64,000 nt of DNA from Guadua angustifolia. Taxonomy: Eukaryota; Streptophyta; Magnoliopsida; Poales; Poaceae. The stretch lies in the NCBI GenBank assembly GCA_036346375.1, contig CM070515.1:20358423-20422422 (forward strand). Reading direction: 5' to 3'. Numbering within the stretch: position 1 is the stretch's first letter; every line of letters begins with the position of its first letter. This document shows, piece by piece, positions 22,925 through 34,569 of this stretch. The position numbers and the translations under genes were made by a program. The notes beneath the pieces were generated by a model. It did no database searches and was not told the DNA's origin. It worked only from the letters and a program-made list of their open reading frames with translations.

Positions 22925-23857
22925 GTGGAGCTTATGGAGACTCCCACCACCCCATGGTCGGGATCTTTGCCCCTGTCGGCGCGCCCAATCTCGATATTCT
23001 CTCGGCCGCAGAGCATCGGTGGTGATCCGCCCCGCGCAGGGTCAGGCTCGCGGGTTCCAGCCGCCGGGCGGCAGCGCCTTGGCCCGATGGGTCAGGGCCA
23101 GGGAGGAGATGCGCAGCGCGTCGGTCCCGGCTCCGAAAGGAACCGTGGGGACCTAAGAAGCCATCTTGATGAATCCCGTCGGCGACGCGGTGATCTTCGC
23201 GGCCGCGTGCCGCGCCACCCGGCTCCGGGGCAGGAGCGTGGCAAGCGGGTGGCTCCCGAGGATGGAAGTTCCTCCGACTCAGCGGAGAGTCATGTTTCCC
23301 GCTCTCCGGATCGAGTTCCCGGCGGGCGGCCGGGCTTTGTTTATGGCGTCGGGTATCAGGCGTTCTCCCGGCGGTTACGCCGTGTGGATTGGCCCGAAAA
23401 GTTTCGCCCGGCGTCTATAGAAAGTTACGACGGCACCACCAATCCAGAGGAGTTCTTGCAAATTTATACAACGATGGTGCGAGCAGCCGGTGGGTCCGGG
23501 AAAGTTATGGCCAATTATTTTCCGACAGCCTTGATGGGCTCCGCCCGTTCTTGGTTGTTGAACCTCCCGCGAGGGTCGGTGCACTCGTGGGAGGAGCTGT
23601 GTGGCCTTTTTGTCGCCAATTTCCAGGGCTCTTTCGCGCAGCCGGGCGTGGAGGATGATCTGCATGCCCTGGAACAGCATAAGGGGGAGTCGTTGCGTGA
23701 TTTCATCCGGCGGTTCTGCCATTGCCGCAACACGATTCCCCATATTTTGGAGCAATCGGTCGCCATCGCTTCCAAGAGGCGCCCGCGATCAGAAATGAAG
23801 GAGAAGATGGCCACCCGCACCATCGGCACTACCTCGAAGTTGTTTTCTTGCGCATAA
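22925..23857 (+). pseudogene. Gypsy gag (capsid part)
   Basis: The Retrotrans_gag domain is clear: WPEKFRPASIESYDGTTNPE, then SWEELCGLFVANFQG and GESLRDFIRRF. This protein forms the virus-like particle around element RNA. The frame runs into the next segment only after a shift near 23850, where the basic nucleocapsid part begins. The N-terminal part upstream of 22925 is in other frames. Confidence 0.8.
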
Positions 23858-24954
23858 GTGCGCACGGGCCGCGAGGCGAGGGGTTCGGTCCGCCCCTGTG
23901 GTGGCCGGGGCAAAGATGAAGCCGGAACCTCGAAGGGTTCCGGTCCGTCAAGCAAGAAGGCGCGGAAGCATGAGGCAGGAGAGACCCGACGGGTCTTGGC
24001 CGCCGAGTGTGACCGCGAGGGCTCCGGGTCGCCGGAGCGTGGCCGCCAGGATCAGCGCGGCAACCGCCGTGAGCGGCGTGACAATCGCCGGGATAGGCGT
24101 GACGATCGCCGGGACCGGCGCGATAACCGTCGCGGTCGCAGGAACGATCGTCGCGGACGGAACGAAAGAGGGCCTTGGTGCCCAATTCATCGGACCGACA
24201 CCCATGACTTGGACAATTGTCAAGTTGTGGATAGAATGGTAGAGCGGCGGATCAAGGAACGCCGCCCTCGTGATGAGGAGCGTCACTCTCGTGATGGTGA
24301 TCGTGGTGAAGACCCTGCCCCACTGGCTTTCCAGCAGACGGATCATACCTTGGCGTATATTTATGGTGGCTTGTCCGCCCTTCGCTCTAATACCGCTTGC
24401 AAGCGGTTGAAGAGGGAGGTGTGTGCTGCGGGGCCGAGCTCAGGGTCGCGACGGATGCTGAAATGGTCGGAGGAGACGATCATCTTCAGTCAGGCTGACC
24501 ACCCTGATTGCACCCCCAGCCCTGGACATCTCCCGATTGTGGTGTCGCCCACAGTCCGGAATGTTCGGCTGGGCCGTGTGTTGGTGGATGGAGGGAGTTC
24601 TCTCAGTATCTTGTCCTCCACGGCGTTCCTAGCTCTCCAAATCCCGCAGCAGGATCTCCATCCGTCGCTGTTCTTCTTGGAATAGCCCCGGGGGTTAGTG
24701 CAATCCCCGTGGGCCAGGTGCGTCTCCCTGTCACCTTTGGAGAAAAGGATAATTATCGCACCGAGCTGGTGGATTTTGAGGTCACTGATTTTGATCTTCC
24801 CTACAATGCCTTGCTTGGCCGGCCGGCGTTGGCCAAGTTCATGGCGGTGACCCATTATGCATATATGGTGGTGAAGATGCCGGGGCCTGCCGGCCCCATA
24901 ACCATTCGAGTGGACGGTCTGAAGCTCATACACACAAGTTTGCGCTTGATATGA
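23858..24954 (+). pseudogene. Gypsy nucleocapsid and aspartic protease
   Basis: A basic tract of RRDRRDD/NRRGRR repeats (24060-24165) is coded by tandem 15-base units. A CPIHRTDTHDLDNC knuckle near 24179 follows. The protease active site is VDGGSSLSIL, with the catalytic Asp codon at 24587-24589; Tat elements commonly have DGGS here. A frameshift near 24680 moves the rest of the protease (LPYNALLGRPAL) into another frame, ending at 24954. Confidence 0.78.
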
Positions 24955-25138
24955 GTGTTGCCACTTGTCCCGGGCGTGCCGATGTCGCCTGTCCGGAGCC
25001 CTCAGTCCGGACCGCCTCGCCTGCTCACGGGCGAGGTTAAGGTGGTCGCCTGAGTGAGGGCGAGTCCAAAAAACCGCCAACATTGGCGCCAAATCGGCGC
25101 CAAATAGGAAGACGCGCCGTCACCTTCCTCCGTGTAAT

Positions 25139-26549
25139 TACGACGTGTTCGCCGCAACCGCTCGATATGACCGGGTCCCAGGAGGTGATCGAGCATCGAC
25201 ACACGCCCCGGCGCGCCTTGCTCGACAGAAGATCCGCGGCAAGCTCCGAGCGCAGGATGCCATTCGGCAGAGGTAGAGAAGCTATTGGGCTAGGGTCATC
25301 AGGAGGTCACTCACCCCGAGTGGCTTGCCAACTCGTGCTTGTTAAAAATCCAATGAAGTGGTGAATGTGTGTCGATTTTACCGACCTCAACAAAGCTTGT
25401 CCAAAGACCCTTATCCCTTGCCATGAGTCGACCTTATCGCTGACTCTACTAAGCAGTTGTGAATTATTATGCTTTCTGGATGCGTATTCTGGGTACCATC
25501 AAATCAGTATGGCGATAGAGGATGAAGAAAAAACTGCTTTTGTAACCCCTATGGGTGTCTATTGTTATGTCAGGATGCCTTTTGGTTTAAAGAATGCTGG
25601 ATCCACTTACCAGCGTGCTATGCACATTACTTTTCGTCCACAGATAGGACGTAATCTTGAAGTATATGTTGATGATCCGTGGTAAAATTAAAAAGATGAG
25701 GACTTGGTTCAAGACCTGGAGGAGACCTTCTTCAACCTCCGGAGGAATGGTTTAAAGTTGAACCCAGAAAAGTGTGTATTCGGCGTCCCCTCCGGCAAGT
25801 TGCTGGGGTTCCTGGTATCCAACCGGGGAATTGAAGCCAATCCGGACAAGATAGCAGCGATTGAGCACATGAAGCCGCCAACACGGCTCAAACAAGTTCA
25901 ATGTTTGGCTGGTCGCCTAGCCTCTCTTGGGCGATTCATTGCCCGATTGGGGGAAAGGAGCCTACCCTTATTCAAGTTATTAAAGAGAACTAATCACTTT
26001 GAATGGACGGATGAAGCTCAGAAGGCCTTTGAAGATTTGAAGCAGATCTCACCTCTCCTCCTTACGTTTCCCTGTGCAAGGTGAACCATTACTCTCAGAT
26101 ATTGCGGCTACTCTCAAGTGGTCAAGGCCGTTTGTTCTTGTGGCGGAAGGGAAGGTGTTCAAAGGCCAGTTTATTATGTCAGTAAGGTATTACATGAAGC
26201 GGAAACCCGATATCCCCAAGCTCAGAAAATGTTGTATGCAGTTCTGGTAGCGTCTAGGAAGTTGCGACATTATTTCCAAGGGCGAGAAATTACTGTGGTT
26301 ACGGTCTATCCATTGCGAGAAATCCTGTTCAACCGTGAAGCAGAAGGTCGTATTGCTAAGTGGTCAGTGGAATTGGGGGAGTTCAATCTTAAATTTGTTC
26401 CCCGCAGACACCATCAAAAGTCAAAAGTCGCGGAGTTTGTTGTCGAGTGGACTCTGCCGCTCTCGAAGCGAAGAAGCCCCGTGCCGCCTCCCCGACCTTA
26501 TTCTTTGATGGTTCGCTCAGTTGAGGGCGCAGGGCCGGTGTTGTCTTAG
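25139..26549 (+). pseudogene. Gypsy reverse transcriptase and RNase H
   Basis: The RT fingers are out of frame from 25139. From 25365 the order is VDFTDLNKACPK, LDAYSGYHQI, RMPFGLKNAG and the catalytic YVDD at 25665-25676. A stop follows at 25683, then the thumb and connection (LNPEKCVFGVPSGKLLGFLV) and the first RNase H with YYVSKVLHEAETRYP. RT copies element RNA into DNA, and RNase H removes the RNA strand. There are at least three frame breaks. Confidence 0.85.
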
Positions 26550-26850
26550 TCTCCCGACCGGTGACATCCTCCAAGATGTAGTTGTTCTTGATTTTAAAGC
26601 TACTAATAACATTGCCGAGTATGAAGGTTCATCGCGGGGTTATGATTGCTTCGGCGCTAAGTGTCCCAAGGCTTCAAGTCAAAGGTGACTCGCTGGTCAT
26701 CAATCAAGTAAGGAAGGAATTTCAATGCCTGACCCCACCATGGCGGCGCATTTAGCGGAGGTCGAAAATGGAACGACACTTTGAAGGATCGATATACTCA
26801 TATCCCCGACGTGATAATCATCTTGCGGATGGGCTCTCGCAGCCTTACAT
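26490..26850 (+). pseudogene. Second (archaeal-type) RNase H of the Tat element
   Basis: In shifting frames: FFDGS followed by Gly/Ala-rich residues, NNIAEYEG, VKGDSLVINQVRKEF and DNHLADGLS. These supply the D, E, D, D pattern of an extra RNase H that Tat-lineage elements carry between the first RNase H and the integrase. The frame breaks near 26550 and 26760 make it inactive. Confidence 0.65.
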
Positions 26851-27178
26851 CCTCGAAGGCTCGTGTCGGTCGAGTCTTCGAAGAAAGACTATCGCGACTC
26901 GCCCATCGCAGCCCACGATCAAGGTGGGAATGATGGTGTCACCGCCGCAGCCCGGTGCCTGTGGGGACGATGGTATGGTGCCGAGGCCTCCGGCTCAGTG
27001 GGGATGGCGGCGTTCATCCACAACCTCCAGCTCAGTCGAGGGCAAGGCGGTCGTTCGCCTCGGCCCCTGTGTCCGGAGGGAAGGCGGTCTTCTGCGATGC
27101 AGCGCCGGGAAATGTTTGGCCCAGCAAAGTACCCGGGCGAACACCGAGTGCTCGCCACGCTTGGCCGGGAAGATCAGT

Positions 27179-27315
27179 GGATGGATCCGATCCTAGCCTT
27201 CCTGCGGGACCAAGTGATCCCCGACGATGATGCGTCAGCTAAGAAAATAGCACGCAAGGCCAAATGCTATACTCTGGTGGATGGGGACTTATACCGCCGG
27301 AGTAGAAATGGAATT
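27179..27315 (+). pseudogene. Gypsy integrase, N-terminal piece
   Basis: DPILAFLRDQVIPDDDASAK through DGDLYRRS is the usual lead-in to the integrase zinc finger. It is cut at 27315 by the LTR element 27316-36234 and resumes at 36235-36240 after the duplicated GAATT. Confidence 0.8.
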
Positions 27316-28986
27316 TGAAAGACCATGTGGTGGTCTATCCATGTTTGTGATGAGTAATTGACTGGAGTTGAGCTTGGTTTGAATTGAGTTTGATTTGAAT
27401 TGGATCCTCAAATTGAAGCAATTTGAGTGTTGGTTGCTTTTCCTAGTGCTATCGGCCTGGGGGCAGTAGCACCGGACCATTGGGCGCAATTATGATTGAT
27501 TAATGATTGTGGGATAATCATTGAGAATATTTGTGGGCATTGCTATGTGAAAGGTTTTCCTTGTCTTTGATGGTTGCAGGGCGACGGTGCTAGGTCATGG
27601 TGAGGCGGAGGATGACCGGGACTAGGCGAGGAGCGTCGGAGGTCCAGACGGTCGGGAGATCGCCGGAAGATGACCGGAGACGAGTCCTGCAAGCCAAGAA
27701 GATAAGGAAAGGAGATGATGCTAGCTAGATGTCGTGGATCAATGAGGGCCGTCGGATTGTGGTCTAGTTGATAGGTTAGCGGGTCTAGGTAGTATGCTTT
27801 GAAAACTGCAAGAAAACCCGGTATGTGTGTGGGTTTTGGGTTAGCCCTTGCATGGCTGTGTGAGTGGGTTAATCCTAGCCCTTAGATGAGTGTCCTAGGG
27901 TTGAGAGACTCATCCAAGGGTGGTAGGTGACCCAAGAGTTGTATAAATAGGGGTGGAGGGGTGGCCTCCTCCCCTTGAAGGTTGTAGAGGTTTTTGTGCT
28001 CATTTGAGCTTTGCCCACCTTGTTGTGTGGCTTTGTATACCTCCTCCTTCCAGAAATACAAAAAAATTTCTTTACATCATTGTGAATTTAAATTTCGCAT
28101 TTACATTATGTCTTTACTTTACGCAATTTAAATTCAGCATTTACATTACGCATTTACCTTCCCGCAATCTACATTCATGCAATTTGGATTTGCCTCCACT
28201 TCTTCTAAATGCTGATCTTGGATGTTTTGAATGTGTTCATATGGTTTTACATCTCTTTTGCACTCTTTGATTGAGTAGAGATCATCTCTTCTTTCAAGTT
28301 CCAGTTCTGTCCAGAACTTGTTCTTCGCGCAGCAGTTAGTCTTTGATTTTTAGAAAAATATAGAAAAATCCTTCTGGAGTGATTCTTGTTGGAGATTGTG
28401 CGGGACTCCTATACCCATCTTTATAAAAAGTTTGGAGTCCACTGGTTTCACCGTTTGGGTGCTATGAAGTGAAAACCGAGCCCCAAATTTTCTGCCCGAA
28501 GTTTCTGACTGTCTGTGTTCATAGATTTATGATGATTTTTCTACTTGGCTTTTTGATCTGAATTTTGGTGGAGAGCTTCACGACTCATCTGCTCATAGGG
28601 AGAAAATTTCTTATAATTTTGTGAGCAGCAGAAACCCACCAACCTCCCGTTCAAATTAAAGACAGATTCTGGAAATATCTGCTTTTGCTTTTCTAAAAGA
28701 GACTTTTGTGTTTTGGCTTGATCTCTTTTAGAAAAGAAGTATTTGAATTGATTCCTCTTTCTTTTGGACACTTGACAACCAGGATTGTGATTGAAAAATC
28801 CCTCACATATTTTATGGATAATATCCATGTAAGCTAGGGATGCACATAGTTGTCTAGTCGTTCCGGTTTTTGCGGGTTTTTCATGATTTCCCTTGTGCGA
28901 TCTTTTCTCGGTTTTAGTTGGAGTATTTTGGGGGAAAATTTATTTGCGACCATTCACCCTCCTCTGTTCGCCATCTCGATCCTTCA
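27316..28986 (+). repeat. 5' LTR of the LARD element
   Basis: 1671 bp, closely matching 34570-36234. The main differences are a patch at about 27450-27475 and single-base indels. It contains a TATA box TATAAATAGGGG at 27942. Confidence 0.9.
27942..27949 (+). promoter_or_regulatory. LTR TATA box
   Basis: TATAAATA in GAGTTGTATAAATAGGGGTG, repeated in the 3' LTR at 35198-35205. It is the likely RNA start signal of the LARD element. Confidence 0.6.
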
Positions 28987-28988
28987 AT

Positions 28989-29000
28989 TGGTATCAGAGC
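28989..29000 (+). other. Primer-binding site (initiator Met-tRNA)
   Basis: TGGTATCAGAGC, two bases after the 5' LTR end. This is the standard plant LTR-element primer site complementary to the 3' end of initiator Met-tRNA. Confidence 0.9.
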
Positions 29001-32000
29001 GGGTCCTCGCTCTTTTGGATCTTCACCGATCCGAGAGCCGGTGCTTGTTCGATCTTCCTGGAGCATGGCGACTGGAGTGGTTTCTTCGGTGATTGGTCCT
29101 CATCGGTAATTCTTGGCGATTTGGAGCTGCTCCCGTGGTCTTCCTGCTACCTCTACTACCGCTTCTGGACTTCTTCTTCCTCTTCGATGGATCAATCGGA
29201 TTGATTTTCTGGTTTTCTTCCTCGACCGACGGACCACCGCCTTGTCATGGTAAGTGAGGTATGGCATCTAGCTACCCTGTTCCCCGATGTGCTATATGGA
29301 TGTGCTAGGTAGCCATGTTAACATGCTTTATCTCGATGCCTTGCCTACTTGTGATGATGCTTAGATATCGATGCTTGCTTGCCTATGACTCATTTTGATC
29401 TTGCAATCATGTCTATCTTGCCATATGATTTGTATTGCCTGTTCCACGTGCTTGTTTGTGATATCTAGGGAGTAGGTGATATTTTGGTCAATGGTTAGTT
29501 ATAATCATATCCATGTGTAGGCTTGCTTGCATCCTCTCTCTGTTTGCAATTAATCTGGCTAGAGCTTCATTTCATCTGGTATCCTGTTAGATGCTCTAGT
29601 ATATGCTTCATTGTTTATAATTGCTTGAGATGGTGGTTTATGTAAGGTTATGCTTGTATTCATTCAATTGATGCTATATATATCGTGCTCTTTCTATTAG
29701 CATCGTGTTCATATGCATATCCTTGCTTGTATCCTCTCTAGGGCTTATTTTGAGCAGTTTATTAGAGCTAGGGCTATATCCTGTTTGTGTTCTTGCCTAT
29801 GCCTTAGTTTCATACTTTATTGTTTATAACTGCTTTATATGGTGGTAGTTAAGGTTGTGCTTATTTATTATTGTCCATTGATGCAATGTATACACTGTTC
29901 ATCATATTTGAATCATATCCATGTGCACTGCCTTAATTTTGCATCTTCTGCCTTGCATTCATCCTCTTTTGATCTTAGTTGTGTATCCATTATGGGTGTG
30001 GGTGCTTGGTAGTTTAGGTGTTTTGTTGTGCCTTGATCATACACATTGCCTTTCTCCCATAGCATGTGTGTCTTGTGCCAACTTTGGACATTTCGAGTGT
30101 GTTTGGTGCTTCGTCCAGATGATTTCCCTTTGGGAGCAAATTTTTGTGATGAGATTGAGATAGAATTGCTCCTTGTGGAATGATGGATGCTCTGTGGTGG
30201 TTTGTCCTTTTTGGTGCCTAGTGCTTGCATTGAGTCTATGCAATGATGTTTTAGGTGTTCATTGCCCTTCTCATGGCATGAGTCACTGAAGACTAGCATA
30301 TGAACGTGATTGCCACCTAGTTGAGAGATTTTGGATGATTTGTGGACTTGTGCTTCTTCGAGGTTGATTCTTAGTCCATGAGTTGTCTTGAGGCATCGTC
30401 TCTGCCGTTGGCAAGTAGTGGACCTCGTTTTCCTTTGAGGAGCTCACTCACGGCATGATTTGCAGGTAAGTGTGTGCTACATGGTGGCTTCTGTTTAGAG
30501 TTCTCGAGGTTTGGTGTTTGTCGCTTGTTTTCCCTTTGGCGGCGTGTTTTCTCGAGTTGGTTTTACTTGCATAACCATCATGTGCATCATGCTAACCTGC
30601 ATGTGCTTTCACTCGTTTGCCTCTGGTTTATCTCCACAAGTGTTGAGCTTCATGAGAATGGCACTTGGGCACTTCCACTTCCTTGGTGAGCAATCATATA
30701 TCCTTGTGTCAGGTATGCCAATGATCATCTCATTTGGACATGATGTGTGCTTAATTCTGCTCCCATATGTATATTATATGTATTGCTAGGACTTGTTAGC
30801 TTCTGGTTTCCCTTCTATTTGTCCTGGCTATTGCATCCCCCTGCTTATGTGTTGTGCTTCATGTTTTATATCTTGTATCTATAAGTTTGTCTTAGCACGT
30901 GGTTTTCTTTGTATATCTTATCATGCTTTCCTGTTTACCTGGTATGAGCATTTGGTATAACTGTGGGCATGTTTTCATATCATGTGCTATACTTTGTCAT
31001 GAGTAGTATCTAGGTTTCTTGTCCCTGATCATCATTTACCTCCATGTTTAGCTTTGTGTTTTGGCTTGTGATGCCGATTTGGTTTGACCTTGAAAGGTCG
31101 GTTTGTGTGCTACATGTGAGTGATCTTATTGTGGTTAGGGTCATTTAGCTTGCTTACTATATCATGCCTGGCACTGCTCATGTTTATCATTTATTGCCCT
31201 TTATCTGTATATGCTCCATACCTGCTTGTACATGAGCTTGTGTTATTCATTCATGGCATGTTTTCACCATCATGTATATGTCTTGCCATGTGTAGTATCT
31301 TGTCTATGTGTCCATGGTCGTCACTTACTTCCATGTTGGCGCTTTGACCTTGTTGGTCGGTTTGGTTTGGTTTGTCTCTGATGTTGGGCGTGTTTGCCAC
31401 ATGTGAATGGTATCATTGAGACCATGGATATATAGAGCTTGATATTGCTCGTGGCTTGCCATATGCATGATCATCATTTACTGTCATCTTTTGTCTTGCT
31501 CATGTTTATACCTAGTAGCTTGAGCTTGTGGATTATTGTTGGCATGTATTAATATGCATATTTGCTTTGCCTAGAGTAGTATTGTGATCCATGTGTACCT
31601 AGACATCTTTTAATCCCTGCTAGCATGATGTTGCCTTGAGTGCCCTTGCTTAGCTTTCTGTTGCCAGCACAGTGTGTTGCTTGGATGAGCCTGTTTTATT
31701 TGGGATATATTGCTCTTGTCGTCTAGAGATATGTGGATCATGTGCTATTTCCTGTCTTGGCTTGTATGCATCACTCTCTACTGCCATTATCTTTATGCTC
31801 TTGCTCTAGATGATTTTTGCCACACCATGTTTGTTATTATGTCAAGTCTATGCCAAGGAGCTAGTTTTGCTTGACTAACCCTAGCTCCGAAGTGTAGCTG
31901 TGGTTTGGTGCATGTGTATAGGCTTTGTAGCAAGAGGAAGGCCGTATTGTCTGAGAATCTAGCCGTGGCGATGCAACAAGGAAGAAGAAGACTTCGTCTG

Positions 32001-34558
32001 GGTGTATAAGACCATGACCGCGCCTAGGCAATGCATTCAGGAGGTCTTCCATTCTTGGTCAAGTTGATGCGCTAGAAGATCACTTTGGGTCTTCTTCCTC
32101 TCGCTATACCGATCCAAATCAAGTCTGCTACCACTACTTCCACTACTTCAACTACATCACACAAGGTAATCGCTTTATTCCGTGGCTCGAGATGCTTTGG
32201 TTCATCTCCGCCATTGTGCTTGATGATATACTTGTGTGATGATGTTTGACTGTTGTGTATGGATGATGTGATGATATAGTGTGATTGTATATATGTTATA
32301 TGCTATTTTGTCCGATGAGTAGATGTCCGCTTTACACGGAGGTGTCTGAAATTTTCTGTGTTTCTAGGACTTAGTCTCTCTTGAGCTTAACTTGATTTTA
32401 ATAAACTTGAACTAATAATGGAATAAAATTTGACTAACTCTGCTCACGGGGTTTGGTTAGCTCTGTGGAGTCTGGCCGTGTCTTGTGGTTTCTAGCTTCA
32501 TATTCGGTGCTTTTGTGTTTTGGTTCCTTTGGAGTTCATTTCACCCCATTGTCCCTAATCTTGACTAATTCCAATTTGAACCAAAATCTGGGCTAAAACT
32601 TGACTCACTAGTTGAGGGGAGTTAGGAAACCTCTTTGCATCTTTTGCATTGGCATTTAGTGTCGCTTTGTTTATTATCTTTGCTTTAGATGCTAGTGGTA
32701 TCTATGTGCAATTCTTTCATGCCTTGTAGCCTATGCCATGTCACTTTGATGCTATACCATTTAGTTCAAGCAAGTACTTTAAATTGAACTCAAATTGACT
32801 AAGTGTACACTTGAGCTTGTGCTTGTTTAGAGTCTCTGAGTTTGTGCCATGCTAGTTTGTGCCTTGCTTTGGGTGCTTATGGGTTTTATTCTTTAGAGTT
32901 ATGAGTTCACTTCACTTAGACTTCTGCATGCTTTGCATGGACCTCTCATCTTGTGCTTTAGGTTGCTATCATGCTTAATTAGTTATTCTCTTCTCTCTAG
33001 GTTGAGTTCCCTCACGCCTTATAAGTCTAGCAGTGTTGGGCCCCTGGTAGACAGGTCTGTGCACTCCTTAGTTTGGGATCTAGAGGCAGCTTTCCTTTGT
33101 TAGTCATTGGGGAAGATGAGAGCTAGTCTGAGCCGTAGTGTTCTCTACCATCTTTTACAGTGCTCTATAGCCACCCAGTTCATAGCTTCTTGACTTCTTC
33201 CCTCCATTCTGTTTTCGGCTTTAATTGAGTTCTTTTCAATCTTTCTTGAGCTTAATCTTGCTAATAACTCAATTTGAACCAGATTTATGCTTAAAATGGA
33301 ATCACATGTTGAGGGGAGTTTAAGAATCATCTCATGCATTGCATATAGACTTGATTTTTCATTTTATGAGCTTTGTCTATTATGCAAATGATCCATGTTT
33401 CATTTTATACACCATGCTATATTATGAAGAAAATTACTTGCTTAGATATGTCCAAGTTCATTTATCTTGCTAAGCTTACAAAAATTGAAAAATGAGCGTT
33501 AAAACAAAAACTTGATAAAACATGTTGCGTTTACTTGCTAAGTTTCTTCTCTAGTTGTATTTGCCATGATTTGTGAAATTCTGAAATTTTCTAGAGTCCC
33601 TATAGCAACTTGGATGAATCTTGTTTGATCCATACTTGAGTCCTTCACTAGCTTAACAATGAAAATACTAAAATGAAAAGTGAAGCAAAATTGACTCTTT
33701 TTGTGCAAGATCGACTCAACACCTCACATTCACAAGACGGCTTCTCATTGCACTTGAGATGAACTTGGAATGGGTTGTGTATGACCAAGATCATTCTCTT
33801 AAGAGTCCCTCTTGAGATGATCGATTATGGCTTGAGTCAATTGCTTTAAACAATGCAAAAACATACGTGGGTAAAGAATGCAAATAATGTCAAACATTTG
33901 CACCCCGCTATGTCTTTCAAAAGATTCAAAGAAAAATTTGCATACAAGAAACAAAAAAAATAAGCTCGAAGGACCTTGTGTGCACTTCTAGATTCTCCAA
34001 AGTGTTGAGTAGGTTGAACTCTAGGTTTTCCATTTGATCCTCTGAATGGCTTTGCTTCTAAGTTTTGAAACTCATGACAAGTTTTGCTCATGTTTGATCT
34101 TGCTAAAAATGACATGGTTTTAATTAAATCTTGCTAGCAAAATGTTTATTTGCACTTGGACATGCCTTACCTTAGTCTATTTTTACCATAACTTAGCTTG
34201 GTGTCATAACTTGTCTTGTTGGTCACTTGGATAATTTTCAAAGCTCCCTTAGGCTGCATTACTTGCATAAAAACAACAAAAAAAGGGGAGAAAAGGAAAT
34301 ACTCTCTTGATGCCTATATTGCTAAAAGGGGAAAAATCGTAGAAAAGGCATCATTTTGCATCTTGATTCTTCTTATTTCTTATGATCTTTATTAATCTTT
34401 GCTATCTTCCATAGATCATAAGTATTTCTGGTTGTCAACTTGATCATGTTCTTGATTTCCATTTCATTGATCAAGTTTGGCTCTGCATTCAAATTGCTTT
34501 CTTCTTCTCTTATTCAAACTCAAAACTGCCTTTTCATGTGTTTGTCAATATACTCATC
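29001..34558 (+). other. Coding-free interior of the LARD element
   Basis: T/G-rich DNA with no supported protein. It contains old internal duplications: about 29506-29710 against 29711-29905 (both with GCTTG-ATCCTCTCT and TTCATTGTTTATAA-type blocks); about 30960-31210 against 31250-31440 (shared GGCATGTTTTCA, ATGTGTAGTATC, TTGACCTTG and GGTCGGTTTG); and a weaker pair near 32370-32650 and 33220-33340 (shared GTTGAGGGGAGTT). Confidence 0.7.
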
Positions 34559-34569
34559 AAGGGGGAGAT
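34559..34569 (+). other. Polypurine tract of the LARD element
   Basis: AAGGGGGAGAT directly before the 3' LTR. It primes plus-strand DNA synthesis in LTR retrotransposons. Confidence 0.85.

Noticed and set aside
28989..29000. tRNA gene suggested by the Met-tRNA match
   Set aside because: Only 12 bases match and they sit right after an LTR; a primer site, not a tRNA gene.
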